Positions 1-8,115 of a stretch of 22,658 nucleotides of DNA are shown one piece after another. The notes beneath the pieces were generated by a model. That model was not told the DNA's origin and ran no database searches. It saw only the letters and a list, made by a program, of their open reading frames with translations. A program made the position numbers and the translations under genes. The stretch's first letter is position 1, and every line of letters starts with the position of its first letter. Source of the stretch: an uncultured Burkholderiales bacterium (GTDB lineage Bacteria; Pseudomonadota; Gammaproteobacteria; Burkholderiales; Burkholderiaceae); the NCBI GenBank assembly GCA_903845315.1, contig CAIMWY010000275.1, forward strand, positions 1 through 22,658, read 5' to 3'.

Positions 1-201
1 ATCCGTGACCAGATCGCTGGTATCACCATCGAAGGTGACTTGCGTCGTGAAACCACCATGAACATCAAGCGTTTGATGGACATCGGTTGCTACCGTGGCT
101 TTCGTCATCGCCGGGGTTTGCCCATGCGCGGTCAGCGTACACGTACCAATGCGCGCACGCGCAAAGGTCCGCGCAAAGCTGCTCAGGCATTGAAGAAATA
201 A
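1..201 (+). CDS. rpsM: 30S ribosomal protein S13 (uS13), C-terminal part
   Basis: The frame is open from the first base and encodes the last 66 residues of S13; the N-terminal part lies outside the window. It contains the conserved [21 protein letters not shown] segment of the helix-two-turn-helix region. It ends with the very basic tail [17 protein letters not shown], which in this family reaches towards the tRNA sites in the head of the small subunit. S13 takes part in the inter-subunit bridges and contacts P-site tRNA. The stop is 18 bases before rpsK, the usual order of the alpha operon (rpsM-rpsK-rpsD-rpoA-rplQ). Identity is certain from the sequence; only the start is missing. Confidence 0.97.
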   Translation: MRDQIAGITIEGDLRRETTMNIKRLMDIGCYRGFRHRRGLPMRGQRTRTNARTRKGPRKAAQALKK

Positions 202-219
202 TCGGATTGAGGCACAACA

Positions 220-624
220 ATGGCTAAATCACCTTCCAACAGCGCAGCACAACGCGTTCGCAAAAAAGTTCGCAAGAACATTGCCGACGGTATCGCGCAC
301 GTGCATGCGTCATTCAACAACACCATCATCACCATCACCGATCGTCAAGGCAACGCATTGTCTTGGGCCTCGTCGGGTGGTCAAGGTTTCAAGGGCTCAC
401 GCAAGTCCACACCTTTCGCTGCCCAAGTGGCATCAGAAGTTGCGGGTCGTGCAGCTGTTGACCAAGGCATCAAGAACCTGGATGTTGAAATCAAAGGCCC
501 AGGTCCTGGTCGCGAATCTTCGGTGCGTGCCTTGGCCGCATTGGGTATTCGTATCAACTCGATCGCTGATGTGACACCGGTACCGCACAACGGTTGCCGT
601 CCACAAAAGCGTCGTCGCATCTAA
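220..624 (+). CDS. rpsK: 30S ribosomal protein S11 (uS11)
   Basis: This is a full-length S11 of 134 residues, a normal size for bacteria. The signatures are [19 protein letters not shown] near the N-terminus, the glycine-rich [19 protein letters not shown] in the middle and the C-terminal [13 protein letters not shown], the most conserved part of the family. S11 binds 16S rRNA in the platform of the small subunit and helps shape the mRNA exit region. The ATG is preceded by TGAGG (208-212) at normal spacing. The gene sits 18 bases after rpsM and is followed by an unusually long 102-base gap before rpsD. Confidence 0.98.
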   Translation: MAKSPSNSAAQRVRKKVRKNIADGIAHVHASFNNTIITITDRQGNALSWASSGGQGFKGSRKSTPFAAQVASEVAGRAAVDQGIKNLDVEIKGPGPGRESSVRALAALGIRINSIADVTPVPHNGCRPQKRRRI

Positions 625-640
625 GCGTTTTCGCTTTTTT
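623..640 (+). terminator. weak hairpin with T-run directly after rpsK (possible attenuator)
   Basis: AAGCG (623-627) and CGCTT (632-636) can form a five-pair stem with a TTTT loop, running into six T residues (635-640). The stem overlaps the rpsK stop codon. It is too short to be a strong terminator inside an essential operon, but it could cause partial termination or pausing between rpsK and rpsD. Confidence 0.3.
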
Positions 641-665
641 ACTGTTAACCGCAAGCCCACCGCCG

Positions 666-701
666 CTGGTATTGCACCAGTGGCTCCTCACTTTCAGTGA
701 G
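666..701 (+). promoter_or_regulatory. two tandem small hairpins in the rpsK-rpsD spacer
   Basis: CTGGT (666-670) pairs with ACCAG (676-680), and CTCAC (687-691) pairs with GTGAG (697-701). Each is a perfect five-pair stem with a five-base loop. They end 25 bases before the rpsD start. S4 is the known translational repressor of the alpha operon in Escherichia coli, acting there on the rpsM leader. Whether these hairpins regulate rpsD here is inference only. Confidence 0.3.
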
Positions 702-726
702 CAGATGATCTAAGAAGGAAACTCAA

Positions 727-1350
727 GTGGCACGTTACCTAGGCCCTAAAGCCAAACTCTCCCGCCGAGAAGGCACAGACTTGTTCTTAAAGAGCGCACG
801 TCGCTCTATCGCAGACAAGTCCAAGTTCGACACAAAACCTGGTCAGCATGGCCGCACATCGGGTCAGCGCACATCAGACTTCGGTTTGCAGTTGCGTGAG
901 AAGCAAAAAGTCAAACGCATGTACGGTGTGTTGGAGCGTCAGTTCCGCCGCTACTTTGCCGCCGCAGACCGCCAAAAAGGCAATACGGGTGCAAACCTGT
1001 TGACCATTTTGGAAACACGTTTGGACAACGTGGTCTACCGCATGGGTTTTGGCTCAACACGTGCTGAAGCACGTCAGTTAGTGTCTCACAAAGCCCTCAC
1101 CGTCAACGGCCATCCAGTCAATATCCCTTCGTATCTGGTGAAAGCCGGTGACGTGATCGCCGTGCGTGAGAAATCCAAAAAGCAAGGTCGCATTTTGGAG
1201 GCGTTGGAGTTGGCCAAACAAGTGGGCATGCCTGCTTGGGTGGAAGTCAATGCAGACAAAGCTGAAGGCACTTTCAAGAAGTCGCCTGATCGTGACGAGT
1301 TCGCGGCTGACATCAACGAATCGCTGATTGTCGAACTGTATTCGCGTTAA
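727..1350 (+). CDS. rpsD: 30S ribosomal protein S4 (uS4)
   Basis: S4 nucleates assembly of the 5' domain of 16S rRNA and, in enterobacteria, represses its own operon. The 207-residue protein starts [27 protein letters not shown]. It has the S4 N-terminal domain and then an S4 RNA-binding domain at about residues 97-160 ([33 protein letters not shown], split here only for naming), ending [14 protein letters not shown]. There are no cysteines, so it is the zinc-free form. The start is GTG, not ATG; it is set by the family N-terminus and by AAGGA about seven bases upstream. The gene is flanked by spacers of about 100 bases on both sides, both predicted to fold. Confidence 0.97.
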   Translation: MARYLGPKAKLSRREGTDLFLKSARRSIADKSKFDTKPGQHGRTSGQRTSDFGLQLREKQKVKRMYGVLERQFRRYFAAADRQKGNTGANLLTILETRLDNVVYRMGFGSTRAEARQLVSHKALTVNGHPVNIPSYLVKAGDVIAVREKSKKQGRILEALELAKQVGMPAWVEVNADKAEGTFKKSPDRDEFAADINESLIVELYSR

Positions 1351-1354
1351 TCCT

Positions 1355-1369
1355 GGTTGAGTTTCAACC
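1355..1369 (+). promoter_or_regulatory. small hairpin after rpsD in the rpsD-rpoA spacer
   Basis: GGTTGA (1355-1360) pairs perfectly with TCAACC (1364-1369) across a three-base loop, five bases after the rpsD stop. No T-run follows, so it is not an intrinsic terminator. Further downstream CCACG (1379-1383) can pair with CGTGG (1400-1404). The 110-base gap has no reading frame I would call a gene. It may be a processing or stabilising structure between rpsD and rpoA. Confidence 0.3.
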
Positions 1370-1460
1370 GAACGCACCCCACGAAACCTGCTCGGGCAAC
1401 GTGGTCCAGACAGCCTGCCTTACCGGTGTAACGAGCCGGGGGTATTGAGAGGAAATCTGA

Positions 1461-2456
1461 ATGCAAACAAACTTGCTAAAACCAAAAAATATTCACGTCG
1501 AGCAAATTGGCCATAACAAGGCCAAGGTGACTTTGGAGCCTTTTGAGCGTGGTTACGGCCACACGCTGGGCAATGCCTTGCGTCGCGTGCTGTTGTCTTC
1601 GATGGTGGGTTACGCCGTGACCGAAGTGACCATCGCCGGTGTCGTGCACGAGTACTCGTCGATCGACGGTGTACAAGAAGACGTGGTCAACATTTTGTTG
1701 AACCTCAAAGGCGTGGTCTTCAAGTTGCACAACCGCGACGAAGTCACACTCAGCTTGCGTAAAGATGGTGACGGCGCTGTTACAGCCGCCGACATCCAGA
1801 CACCGCACGACGTTGAAATCATCAACCCAGAACACGTGATTGCCAATCTGTCGCAAGGCGGCAAGATCGACATTCAGCTCAAAGTTGAAACTGGCCGTGG
1901 CTATGTGCCTGGTACCGTGCGTCGCTATGGTGAAGAGCCGAGCAAGTCGATTGGCCGCATTGTGTTGGATGCTTCATTCTCGCCTGTCAGTCGGGTGAGC
2001 TACAGCGTTGAAAACGCACGCGTTGAACAACGTACCGACCTCGACCGCTTGGTCATGGAAATTGAAACCAACGGCGCCATCACCGCAGAAGACGCCGTGC
2101 GTGCTTCGTCGAGAATTTTGGTGGAACAGTTGGCAGTGTTTGCACAGCTCGAAGGCGATGTGTTCAGTGCCGTGGGTGGCGCGCATGCCGCCGCAGGCAA
2201 CTCGCAGCAATTCGATCCCTTGCTCTTGCGTCCAGTCGATGAACTTGAATTGACAGTTCGTTCTGCCAACTGCCTCAAAGCCGAAAACATTTACTACATC
2301 GGTGACTTGATCCAGCGCACTGAAAACGAGTTGCTTAAGACGCCTAACCTTGGCCGCAAGTCACTCAACGAAATCAAAGAAGTTCTGGCGTCACGTGGAT
2401 TGACCTTGGGCATGAAGCTCGAGAGCTGGCCGCCTGCAGGCTTAGAGCGTCGCTGA
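1461..2456 (+). CDS. rpoA: DNA-directed RNA polymerase subunit alpha
   Basis: The 331-residue protein matches bacterial RpoA in length and layout. The N-terminal dimerisation domain (to about residue 230) includes [21 protein letters not shown], the family hallmark that seats beta and beta'. A linker follows, then the C-terminal domain with [21 protein letters not shown] and the helix-hairpin-helix [24 protein letters not shown], which binds UP elements and activators. It ends in the typical ESWPPAGL. The ATG follows GAGAGGAAAT, a good ribosome site. The position between rpsD and rplQ is the standard alpha-operon arrangement, giving co-regulation of polymerase and ribosome components. Confidence 0.99.
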   Translation: MQTNLLKPKNIHVEQIGHNKAKVTLEPFERGYGHTLGNALRRVLLSSMVGYAVTEVTIAGVVHEYSSIDGVQEDVVNILLNLKGVVFKLHNRDEVTLSLRKDGDGAVTAADIQTPHDVEIINPEHVIANLSQGGKIDIQLKVETGRGYVPGTVRRYGEEPSKSIGRIVLDASFSPVSRVSYSVENARVEQRTDLDRLVMEIETNGAITAEDAVRASSRILVEQLAVFAQLEGDVFSAVGGAHAAAGNSQQFDPLLLRPVDELELTVRSANCLKAENIYYIGDLIQRTENELLKTPNLGRKSLNEIKEVLASRGLTLGMKLESWPPAGLERR

Positions 2457-2492
2457 AAATAAAGTTATCAACCAGACTCACAAGTCCCCTGG

Positions 2493-2507
2493 CCGTACCT
2501 GATACGG
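2493..2507 (+). promoter_or_regulatory. GC-rich hairpin in the rpoA-rplQ spacer
   Basis: CCGTA (2493-2497) pairs with TACGG (2503-2507) around the loop CCTGA, and flanking GGCC/GGCC bases could extend the fold imperfectly. No T-run follows, so termination is unlikely. It lies 28 bases upstream of the rplQ start and may modulate message stability or translation. Confidence 0.3.
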
Positions 2508-2535
2508 CGGCCGGCAAAATATCAAAGGAATCACC

Positions 2536-2931
2536 ATGCGTCACGGACACGGACTACGTAAACTTAATCGCACCACCTCACACCGTTTGGCGATGTTGCG
2601 CAACATGATGAACTCACTTATTGAGCATGAAGCCATCAAAACCACTTTGCCAAAAGCCAAAGAGTTGCGCCGCGTCATCGAACCCATGATCACCTTGGCG
2701 AAAGAGCCCACAGTGGCTAATCGTCGTTTGGCATTTGACCGTTTGCGCGATCGTGACAGCGTGGTCAAGCTCTTCAACGATCTCGGCCCACGTTTCAAGA
2801 CCCGTCCTGGTGGCTACACACGCATTTTGAAAATGGGTTTCCGCGTGGGTGATAACGCACCGATGGCCTTTGTTGAATTGGTGGATCGCCCCGAAATTAA
2901 AGACGCGGTTGAAGTGCACGAAGGTACTTAA
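2536..2931 (+). CDS. rplQ: 50S ribosomal protein L17 (bL17)
   Basis: The 131-residue protein begins [24 protein letters not shown], the near-invariant L17 N-terminus. It contains [21 protein letters not shown] and the later [33 protein letters not shown], all typical of the family. L17 is a large-subunit protein near the peptide exit tunnel. AAGGA upstream of the ATG is a good ribosome site. This is the last protein gene of the alpha operon. No terminator separates it from the tRNA gene that starts 22 bases after its stop. Confidence 0.98.
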   Translation: MRHGHGLRKLNRTTSHRLAMLRNMMNSLIEHEAIKTTLPKAKELRRVIEPMITLAKEPTVANRRLAFDRLRDRDSVVKLFNDLGPRFKTRPGGYTRILKMGFRVGDNAPMAFVELVDRPEIKDAVEVHEGT

Positions 2932-2936
2932 TCCGC

Positions 2937-2942
2937 TACAAT
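2937..2942 (+). promoter_or_regulatory. candidate -10 element for the initiator tRNA gene
   Basis: TACAAT matches the sigma-70 -10 consensus at five of six positions. It lies 11 bases before the mature tRNA 5' end, which would allow a very short leader. No convincing -35 hexamer is seen at 16-18 base spacing; TTGAAG at 2909-2914 is 22 bases away, which is too far. The tRNA may instead be processed from the rplQ read-through transcript. Confidence 0.3.
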
Positions 2943-2953
2943 AACCCTCTTAC

Positions 2954-3030
<77 letters not shown>

Positions 3031-3035
3031 GTTTT

Positions 3036-3067
3036 AAAGCCCGCTGAATAGCTTCAGTGGGCTTTTT
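3036..3067 (+). terminator. intrinsic terminator after tRNA-fMet / alpha operon
   Basis: AAGCCCGCTGAA (3037-3048) pairs with TTCAGTGGGCTT (3053-3064) in a 12-pair stem with one G:U pair and the loop TAGC, followed by a T-run to 3067. It starts six bases after the tRNA CCA and should end both the tRNA transcript and the whole alpha-operon message. Confidence 0.92.
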
Positions 3068-3101
3068 AATTGGCGCTCGTGAAACTGAGGTTTGAAAAAA
3101 A

Positions 3102-3929
3102 ATGGCACCCGTGAACACAGTTCAATCACAATCTCGACGGTTTGTTCAGCGGCAAGCTTGGGGCGACGTGGTGTGGCACATCTGGGGCGAGGGGGGCAGC
3201 AAAAAACCACCGTTGGTTTTGTTCCATGGTGGTTCAGGCAGTTGGACCCATTGGGTGCGCAATGTGATTCATCTAGCCAAACAGCGCGAGGTTTGGGCCA
3301 TGGATCTCCCGGGCTTTGGCGACTCATCATTGCCGCCGAATGTGCGAGATGCCGATGACTTGGCCCCCTATGTGGCTCGGATCTTGGCGGCAACATTTGG
3401 CGCGCGCGCGGTGGATGTGGTGGGGTTTTCTTTTGGCGGACTCACCGCAGGTTTGGTCGCAGCGCACAACCCCGAAGTCATCCGAAGGCTTTTCTTGGTG
3501 GGGGTACCTGGCTTAGGTTTGATGCGTGAGGCCTTGCCTATGCGAGGCATGTTGCCTGAGATGAGCAACTTGCAGCGTGCCGCCGTGCACCGGCACAACT
3601 TGCGCGTGATGATGGTCAGTGATGAAGCCCAGATTGATGAGGCACTGATCGAATTGCAAGAGGCTAATGTGGTGCGAGACAACATGCGTCGCAGAAAAAT
3701 TGCGCGTACCGATGTGCTGCTGCAAGTTCAGCATCAGTGGCAATGTCCAGTGCATGGCCTCTGGGGCGACAAGGATGCGCTATATCACAGCAACTTGCAG
3801 CGAATCCCAGAAGTTCTGACCAGACTCAATAGCTTTCATTTGATCGCCAATGCAGGACATTGGGTGGCCTACGAACAGCCCGAAGCGTTCCATCTTGTGT
3901 TGGATCAACTGTTGGGTCAAAGCAACTAG
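3102..3929 (+). CDS. alpha/beta-fold hydrolase
   Basis: The 275-residue protein has a complete alpha/beta hydrolase core. HGGSGSW at 42-48 forms the oxyanion-hole region after the first core strand. GFSFGG at 108-113 is the nucleophile elbow with Ser110. The acid is Asp223 or Asp225 in LWGDKDAL, and His253 in NAGHWVAYEQPE completes the triad. The region between about 135 and 205 is the lid. There is no signal peptide, so it is probably cytoplasmic. The substrate cannot be read from the sequence; relatives include esterases and C-C bond hydrolases of aromatic breakdown. GAGG (3087-3090) precedes the ATG. It lies just after the alpha-operon terminator and 41 bases before the DUF1840 gene, which may be co-transcribed. 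Confidence 0.9.
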   Translation: MAPVNTVQSQSRRFVQRQAWGDVVWHIWGEGGSKKPPLVLFHGGSGSWTHWVRNVIHLAKQREVWAMDLPGFGDSSLPPNVRDADDLAPYVARILAATFGARAVDVVGFSFGGLTAGLVAAHNPEVIRRLFLVGVPGLGLMREALPMRGMLPEMSNLQRAAVHRHNLRVMMVSDEAQIDEALIELQEANVVRDNMRRRKIARTDVLLQVQHQWQCPVHGLWGDKDALYHSNLQRIPEVLTRLNSFHLIANAGHWVAYEQPEAFHLVLDQLLGQSN

Positions 3930-3970
3930 CAAAGCGTAGAAACGCTTGAGCGAAAGAGCAAAATCAAACC

Positions 3971-4306
3971 ATGTTGTACAAATTCAAATCCAAAGCCACA
4001 GGTACTCTGATCATGTTGGAGCCCCAGGGGCGCCAGATCTTGCAGATCATTGGGAAAGATCCCGGCGCAAAAGGCATCATCTTGGCGCAAGAGATGCCCG
4101 CCGCGACGGCGGCTTTGGAAGAGGCGGTGGCGCAAGAAGAGCAAGACATTCAAGATGCCACTCAAGCGCAGCAAGACAAGGATTCAGAGTCTGGCACAGC
4201 CACAGCAAGTGCCCGCGGGATCCGTTTAAAACAGCGTGTGGTGCCTTTCATCGACATGTTGAAGCGTGCACATGCGGAAGAAGTCGACGTGGTCTGGGGT
4301 GTTTGA
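3971..4306 (+). CDS. DUF1840 domain-containing protein
   Basis: The 111-residue protein starts MLYKFKSKATGTLIMLEPQGRQ and continues LQIIGKDPGAKGIILAQEMPAA, the pattern of the DUF1840 family, which is common in betaproteobacteria and has no known function. The middle (about 44-80) is rich in Ala, Gln, Glu and Asp and looks flexible or coiled. The end, RLKQRVVPFIDMLKRAHAEEVDVVWGV, is the second conserved block. There is no signal peptide or membrane segment. Its 3' end overlaps the start of the next gene, so the two are probably translated together. No clear Shine-Dalgarno sequence is seen; the start follows the family N-terminus. Confidence 0.88.
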   Translation: MLYKFKSKATGTLIMLEPQGRQILQIIGKDPGAKGIILAQEMPAATAALEEAVAQEEQDIQDATQAQQDKDSESGTATASARGIRLKQRVVPFIDMLKRAHAEEVDVVWGV

Positions 4307-5303
4307 GTCGTCGCGGGTGCCGCACGCGTTTGAAGCCCTCACACCCGATGTGGTGCTTGATGCATTGTCTGATTTGGGCTTGGACGTAGACGGCCGGCTT
4401 ACCGCCTTGAGTTCGTATGAAAACCGTGTCTACCAAGTCATGTTGGATGACGACCAAGCCTTGGTCGCCAAGTTTTACCGTCCAGAGCGTTGGAGCGATG
4501 CCCAAATTCTTGAGGAGCACGCGTTTGCCGCTGAATTGATGGCGCAAGAAATCCCCATGGTTGGCCCGTTGCTGCTGCATGCACAAACTCTGCACCACGC
4601 CCATGGCTTTGCCTTTAGCGTGAGCCCACGACGGGGGGGGCGCCCTCCCGAATTGGATGACCCCGAAGTCTTGGAGTGGATTGGCCGTTTCATCGCGCGC
4701 TTGCACAACGTGGGTGCCGGCCAAGCCTTTCAGACGCGTCCGAGTTTGGATGTCGCCACCTTTGGCGAGGACTCGCGCGATTGGTTGCTGGGACAACAGA
4801 TGATTCCCATGGACCAACAACATGCATGGCTCGAGGTGTGCAACCAAGCTTTGGAGATGGTGCGCCAAGCCATGCATGACACGCCCGTAAATAGCCTGCG
4901 TTTGCATGGCGATTGCCATCCCGGCAACATTTTGTGGACCCCCACCGATTTACCCAATGGCGGCCCACATTTTGTCGATTTAGACGATGCCCGCATGGGG
5001 CCTGCCATCCAGGATCTGTGGATGCTGCTCAGTGGCGACCGTGGGCAACGCACACGACAACTTGGCATCTTGGTGGATGGCTATGAGGAAATGCGTGAGT
5101 TGGATCGACGAGAGTTGGCTTTGATTGAGCCCTTGCGAACTTTGCGCTTGATCCACTACAGCGCTTGGTTGGCCAGACGTCGTGCAGACCCGGCTTTCAT
5201 CCAAAATTTTTCGTGGTTTGGGACGTCCGACTATTGGGCCGGGCAAGTCCACATGTTGGTTGAACAGTGTGAGGCCATGCAAGAGCCGCCGCTCATCGTT
5301 TGA
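4266..5303 (+). CDS. srkA: SrkA/YihE-type stress response serine/threonine kinase
   Basis: The protein (345 residues from the first possible start) matches the SrkA family of APH-fold kinases, linked in E. coli to survival of envelope and oxidative stress. Lys69 in ALVAKFYRPERW is the likely ATP-binding lysine. LHGDCHPGN (213-221) is the catalytic loop with Asp216 and Asn221. FVDLDDARMGP (236-246) holds the metal-binding aspartate. DDPEVLEWIGRFIARLHNVG is also typical. The start is uncertain: GTG 4266, ATG 4272 and GTG 4299 are all in frame and none has a strong ribosome site. GTG 4299 would give a compact eight-base overlap with the DUF1840 stop. A run of eight G (4633-4640) lies inside the gene and could be a slippage site. 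Confidence 0.9.
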   Translation: MHMRKKSTWSGVFESSRVPHAFEALTPDVVLDALSDLGLDVDGRLTALSSYENRVYQVMLDDDQALVAKFYRPERWSDAQILEEHAFAAELMAQEIPMVGPLLLHAQTLHHAHGFAFSVSPRRGGRPPELDDPEVLEWIGRFIARLHNVGAGQAFQTRPSLDVATFGEDSRDWLLGQQMIPMDQQHAWLEVCNQALEMVRQAMHDTPVNSLRLHGDCHPGNILWTPTDLPNGGPHFVDLDDARMGPAIQDLWMLLSGDRGQRTRQLGILVDGYEEMRELDRRELALIEPLRTLRLIHYSAWLARRRADPAFIQNFSWFGTSDYWAGQVHMLVEQCEAMQEPPLIV

Positions 5304-5336
5304 GGTTGGCGCATCTTGACCTGCAAAGAGCCTGCA

Positions 5337-6065
5337 TCAGCAGCCTAAGAGGTCTGCCAAGGCCATCAAATCATGAGCATGCAGGTCGTTGCCCGCTTGG
5401 GGTGAGACATCTTTGATCTGCGACGCGCCAAACTCCATGGGACGCTCAATGTACGCTGTATGCAAACCGCAACTGCGGGCTGCGGTCAAGTCGTCATGGT
5501 GAGCCGCGCACAGCATGACCTGGTGCGGGCCTAAGTCAAACACCTGCGCCACCCCAAGGTAAGTGGCGGGGTCTGGCTTGTAGGCGCGAAACACCTCAGC
5601 CGACAACACACAGTCCCAAGGCAAGCCCGCGCGCTTAGCCATGTTTGTCAACAACCCGAGGTTGCCGTTAGAGAGCGAGCAAATCGTGAAGCGTTGCTTG
5701 AGCCGCTTCAGCCCCGCCACGCTGTCGGGCCAGGCATCGAGGCGGTGCCAGACGCGGTTCAAGTGCACGCGTTCGGCCTCGCTCAAATGCGTCAAACCAA
5801 ACTGGGGCAACAAGTCGTCCAAGATCAAACGATGCAAGGCATCAATGAGCGTCCAGCCTAATTCGCCAGAGCGCACGCGAGTCATGGCGGGTTGATACCC
5901 GGCACGCCAAGCCAATGCAAACGCATTGGCATCTACTTGCGGATAGAGCACCTGCATCTCACGCACGATGCTGCCATGCCAGTCGACGACGGTGCCAAAA
6001 ATGTCGAAGGCCAACACTTGTGTGTCGGCCTTCACGCGGGTTAAAGAGATGTCCATGTTGTGCAT
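5337..6065 (-). CDS. haloacid dehalogenase type II-like hydrolase
   Basis: The 242-residue protein fits the L-2-haloacid dehalogenase (type II) subfamily of HAD hydrolases. FDIFGTVVDW (20-29) carries the nucleophile Asp21 and Thr25. SLSNGN (130-135) holds Ser132-Asn133, and YKPDPATY (162-169) holds Lys163 and Tyr169. The last block reads CAAHHDD (186-192); aligned by offset with the classical enzyme, the Ser and Asn ligands are Ala187 and His189, while Asp192 is kept. Dehalogenase activity is therefore not assured; it could act on another small acid or phosphate ester. It lies 10 bases after htpG on the same strand and is probably in the same heat-inducible transcript. A second ATG at codon 4 is possible. 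Confidence 0.85.
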   Translation of the reverse strand: MHNMDISLTRVKADTQVLAFDIFGTVVDWHGSIVREMQVLYPQVDANAFALAWRAGYQPAMTRVRSGELGWTLIDALHRLILDDLLPQFGLTHLSEAERVHLNRVWHRLDAWPDSVAGLKRLKQRFTICSLSNGNLGLLTNMAKRAGLPWDCVLSAEVFRAYKPDPATYLGVAQVFDLGPHQVMLCAAHHDDLTAARSCGLHTAYIERPMEFGASQIKDVSPQAGNDLHAHDLMALADLLGC

Positions 6066-6075
6066 GGACCGTGTT

Positions 6076-8037
6076 TTACACCAACAAGGCGTTCACGCGC
6101 TTCACATAAGCGGCAGGGTCTTCAGGCAAGCCACCCTCGGCCAACAAGGCTTGGTCAAACAAGATGTGGGCTAAATCGTTGAAATGTGGGTTGGCATCAG
6201 CGCCTAGTTTTTTCACCAGGCTGTGCTCTGCATTGACTTCCAAAATCGGCTTGACCACGGGCACGGCTTGTCCCGCTTGCTTGAGCATGCGCGCCAGTTG
6301 GGTCGACATGCCGTGGTCTTGCACCACCAAGCAGGCGGGGGAGTCAACCAAGCGACTGGTCACACGCACGTCTTCGGCTTTGTCTTTCAGGGCTTCTTTG
6401 AGCTTGGCCAGCACGGGTTTGAAAGCCTCTGCAGCATCCTCGGTGGCTTTCTTTTCTGTCTCGTCTTGTAGCTTGCCCAAATCCACCGCGCCTTTGGCGA
6501 CCGACTGCAAGGGGGTGCCATCGAACTCGTTCAGGAAGTTCAACGCCCACTCGTCCACACGGTCGGTCATCAGCAAAACCTCAATGCCTTTTTTACTGAA
6601 GACTTCAAGCTGCGGGCTGTTTTTTGCAGCGGCCAGCGTGTCGGCGGTGATGTAGTAAATGGCTTCTTGGCCCTCTTTCATGCGCGCCTTGTAGTCGACA
6701 AACGACACGCTCACCGTGTCGCTGCTGGTGCTGGCAAAGCGCAGCAGCTTGGCCAGCTTGTCCTTGTTGGCCATGTCTTCGCCTAAGCCTTCTTTCAGCA
6801 CCGCGCCAAACTCGGCATAGAACTTGGTGAACTTGCCAGCGTCTTGCTTGTCTTCATCGCTGGCATCAGCGGCGGGGACATCGCGCTTGGCCAAGTCTTC
6901 CAGCACAGCCAACACGCGGCGTGTGTTGCCCTCGCGAATGGCTTTGACGTCGCGGCTTTCTTGCAGCAACTCGCGGCTGACATTCAGCGGCAAATCGGCC
7001 GAGTCCACCACGCCTTTGACAAAGCGCAAATAGGTGGGCATCAAGGCCTCTGCATCGTCCATGATGAACACGCGTTTGACATACAGCTTCAACCCTGACT
7101 TGGTCTCGCGGTTGAACAAGTCCATGGGCGCTTTGCCCGGGATGTACAGCAACTGGGTGTACTCGGTGGCGCCTTCTACGCGGTTGTGGGTCCAGGCCAG
7201 AGGCGCCTCAAAGTCGTGGCTGATGTGCTTGTAGAACTCTTCGTATTGTTCTGGCGTCACGTCTTTTTTGGCCCGCGCCCACAGCGCGTTGGCTTGGTTG
7301 ACGGTTTCCCACTCGTCGGTGAGGACCATTTCGCCCGGTTGACGACCCCCGGAGGGGTCACCTTCGATGACGTCACCGTCTTTCCACTCTTCTTTGCGCA
7401 TGCGAATCGGCAACGAGATGTGGTCGGAGTACTTGTTGATCACCGACTTGAGTTTCCATGCACTCAAATATTCTTCGGCATCGTCACGCAAGTGCAAGAC
7501 GATTTGGGTGCCGCGTTCGGCTTGGGTGATGGCCTCGACCTCAAAGTCGCCCGTGCCTGCGCTGCTCCAGCGCACGCCTTCCTCGGCCTTCAGTCCTGCA
7601 CGGCGGGACTCCACCGTGATGCGGTCGGCCACGATGTAGCCCGAATAAAAGCCCACACCGAACTGGCCAATCAAGGCCCCCTGGTCTTTGGCGCTGCTTT
7701 GCTGGTCGCCGCTGAGCTGACCCATGAACTCACGGGTGCCGCTTTTGGCAATCGTGCCCAGATGGGCAATGGCCTCTTGCTCGCTCATGCCAATGCCGTT
7801 GTCGGCAATGGTCAGGGTGCGGGCTGTCTTGTCAAAACTCACCCGTACTTCCAGCTCGGATGAGCCTTCGTACAGAGCGTCGTTGTTCAAAGCTTCGTAG
7901 CGCAGCTTGTCGCAGGCATCGGACGCGTTGGACACCAGTTCGCGCAAGAAAATTTCTTTGTTGGAGTACAGCGAATGCGTGACGAGATGCAACAGTTGCG
8001 ACACTTCGGCTTGGAACGAATGGGTATGTTTGGTCAT
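6076..8037 (-). CDS. htpG: molecular chaperone HtpG (bacterial Hsp90)
   Basis: The 653-residue protein is a full Hsp90 of the bacterial type (E. coli 624). The N-terminal GHKL ATPase domain shows [23 protein letters not shown], with the catalytic Glu33 and the Mg-binding Asn37, then DNGIGMS (79-85) and [15 protein letters not shown]. The middle domain has the [32 protein letters not shown] stretch and the [14 protein letters not shown] arginine-loop region. The C-terminal dimerisation domain ends [13 protein letters not shown]...VNALLV, without the eukaryotic MEEVD tail. It is an ATP-driven cytoplasmic chaperone of the heat-shock response. A sigma-32-type promoter lies 47-73 bases upstream. 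There is no strong Shine-Dalgarno sequence before the ATG. Confidence 0.98.
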   Translation of the reverse strand: MTKHTHSFQAEVSQLLHLVTHSLYSNKEIFLRELVSNASDACDKLRYEALNNDALYEGSSELEVRVSFDKTARTLTIADNGIGMSEQEAIAHLGTIAKSGTREFMGQLSGDQQSSAKDQGALIGQFGVGFYSGYIVADRITVESRRAGLKAEEGVRWSSAGTGDFEVEAITQAERGTQIVLHLRDDAEEYLSAWKLKSVINKYSDHISLPIRMRKEEWKDGDVIEGDPSGGRQPGEMVLTDEWETVNQANALWARAKKDVTPEQYEEFYKHISHDFEAPLAWTHNRVEGATEYTQLLYIPGKAPMDLFNRETKSGLKLYVKRVFIMDDAEALMPTYLRFVKGVVDSADLPLNVSRELLQESRDVKAIREGNTRRVLAVLEDLAKRDVPAADASDEDKQDAGKFTKFYAEFGAVLKEGLGEDMANKDKLAKLLRFASTSSDTVSVSFVDYKARMKEGQEAIYYITADTLAAAKNSPQLEVFSKKGIEVLLMTDRVDEWALNFLNEFDGTPLQSVAKGAVDLGKLQDETEKKATEDAAEAFKPVLAKLKEALKDKAEDVRVTSRLVDSPACLVVQDHGMSTQLARMLKQAGQAVPVVKPILEVNAEHSLVKKLGADANPHFNDLAHILFDQALLAEGGLPEDPAAYVKRVNALLV

Positions 8038-8083
8038 GGTGGCTAAGAATCTAAGGGGTCAAAAACAAAGAGAACGATCCAAA

Positions 8084-8110
8084 ATGTGGGGCGTCGTGAG
8101 AAATTTCAAG
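8084..8110 (-). promoter_or_regulatory. heat-shock (sigma-32/RpoH) promoter of htpG
   Basis: Read on the minus strand, CTTGAAA (8110-8104) and CCCCACAT (8091-8084) are separated by 12 bases. The RpoH consensus in E. coli is CTTGAAA, 11-16 bases, CCCCATnT, so the match is nearly complete. It lies between the stop of the pseudouridine synthase gene and htpG and would give a leader of roughly 40 bases. The downstream haloacid dehalogenase-like gene should share this control. Confidence 0.85.
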
Positions 8111-8115
8111 AGGGC

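Noticed and set aside
3932..3947. AAGCGT/ACGCTT hairpin after the alpha/beta hydrolase gene.
   Set aside because: Six pairs but no T-run, and it lies within what looks like a co-transcribed gene group.
4248..4919. A 223-codon minus-strand frame opposite the srkA-like gene.
   Set aside because: The opposite strand encodes all catalytic motifs of the kinase; this frame has none of a known family.
7186..7863. A 225-codon + strand frame inside htpG.
   Set aside because: It is antisense to the strongly conserved Hsp90 ATPase region with no independent evidence of coding.
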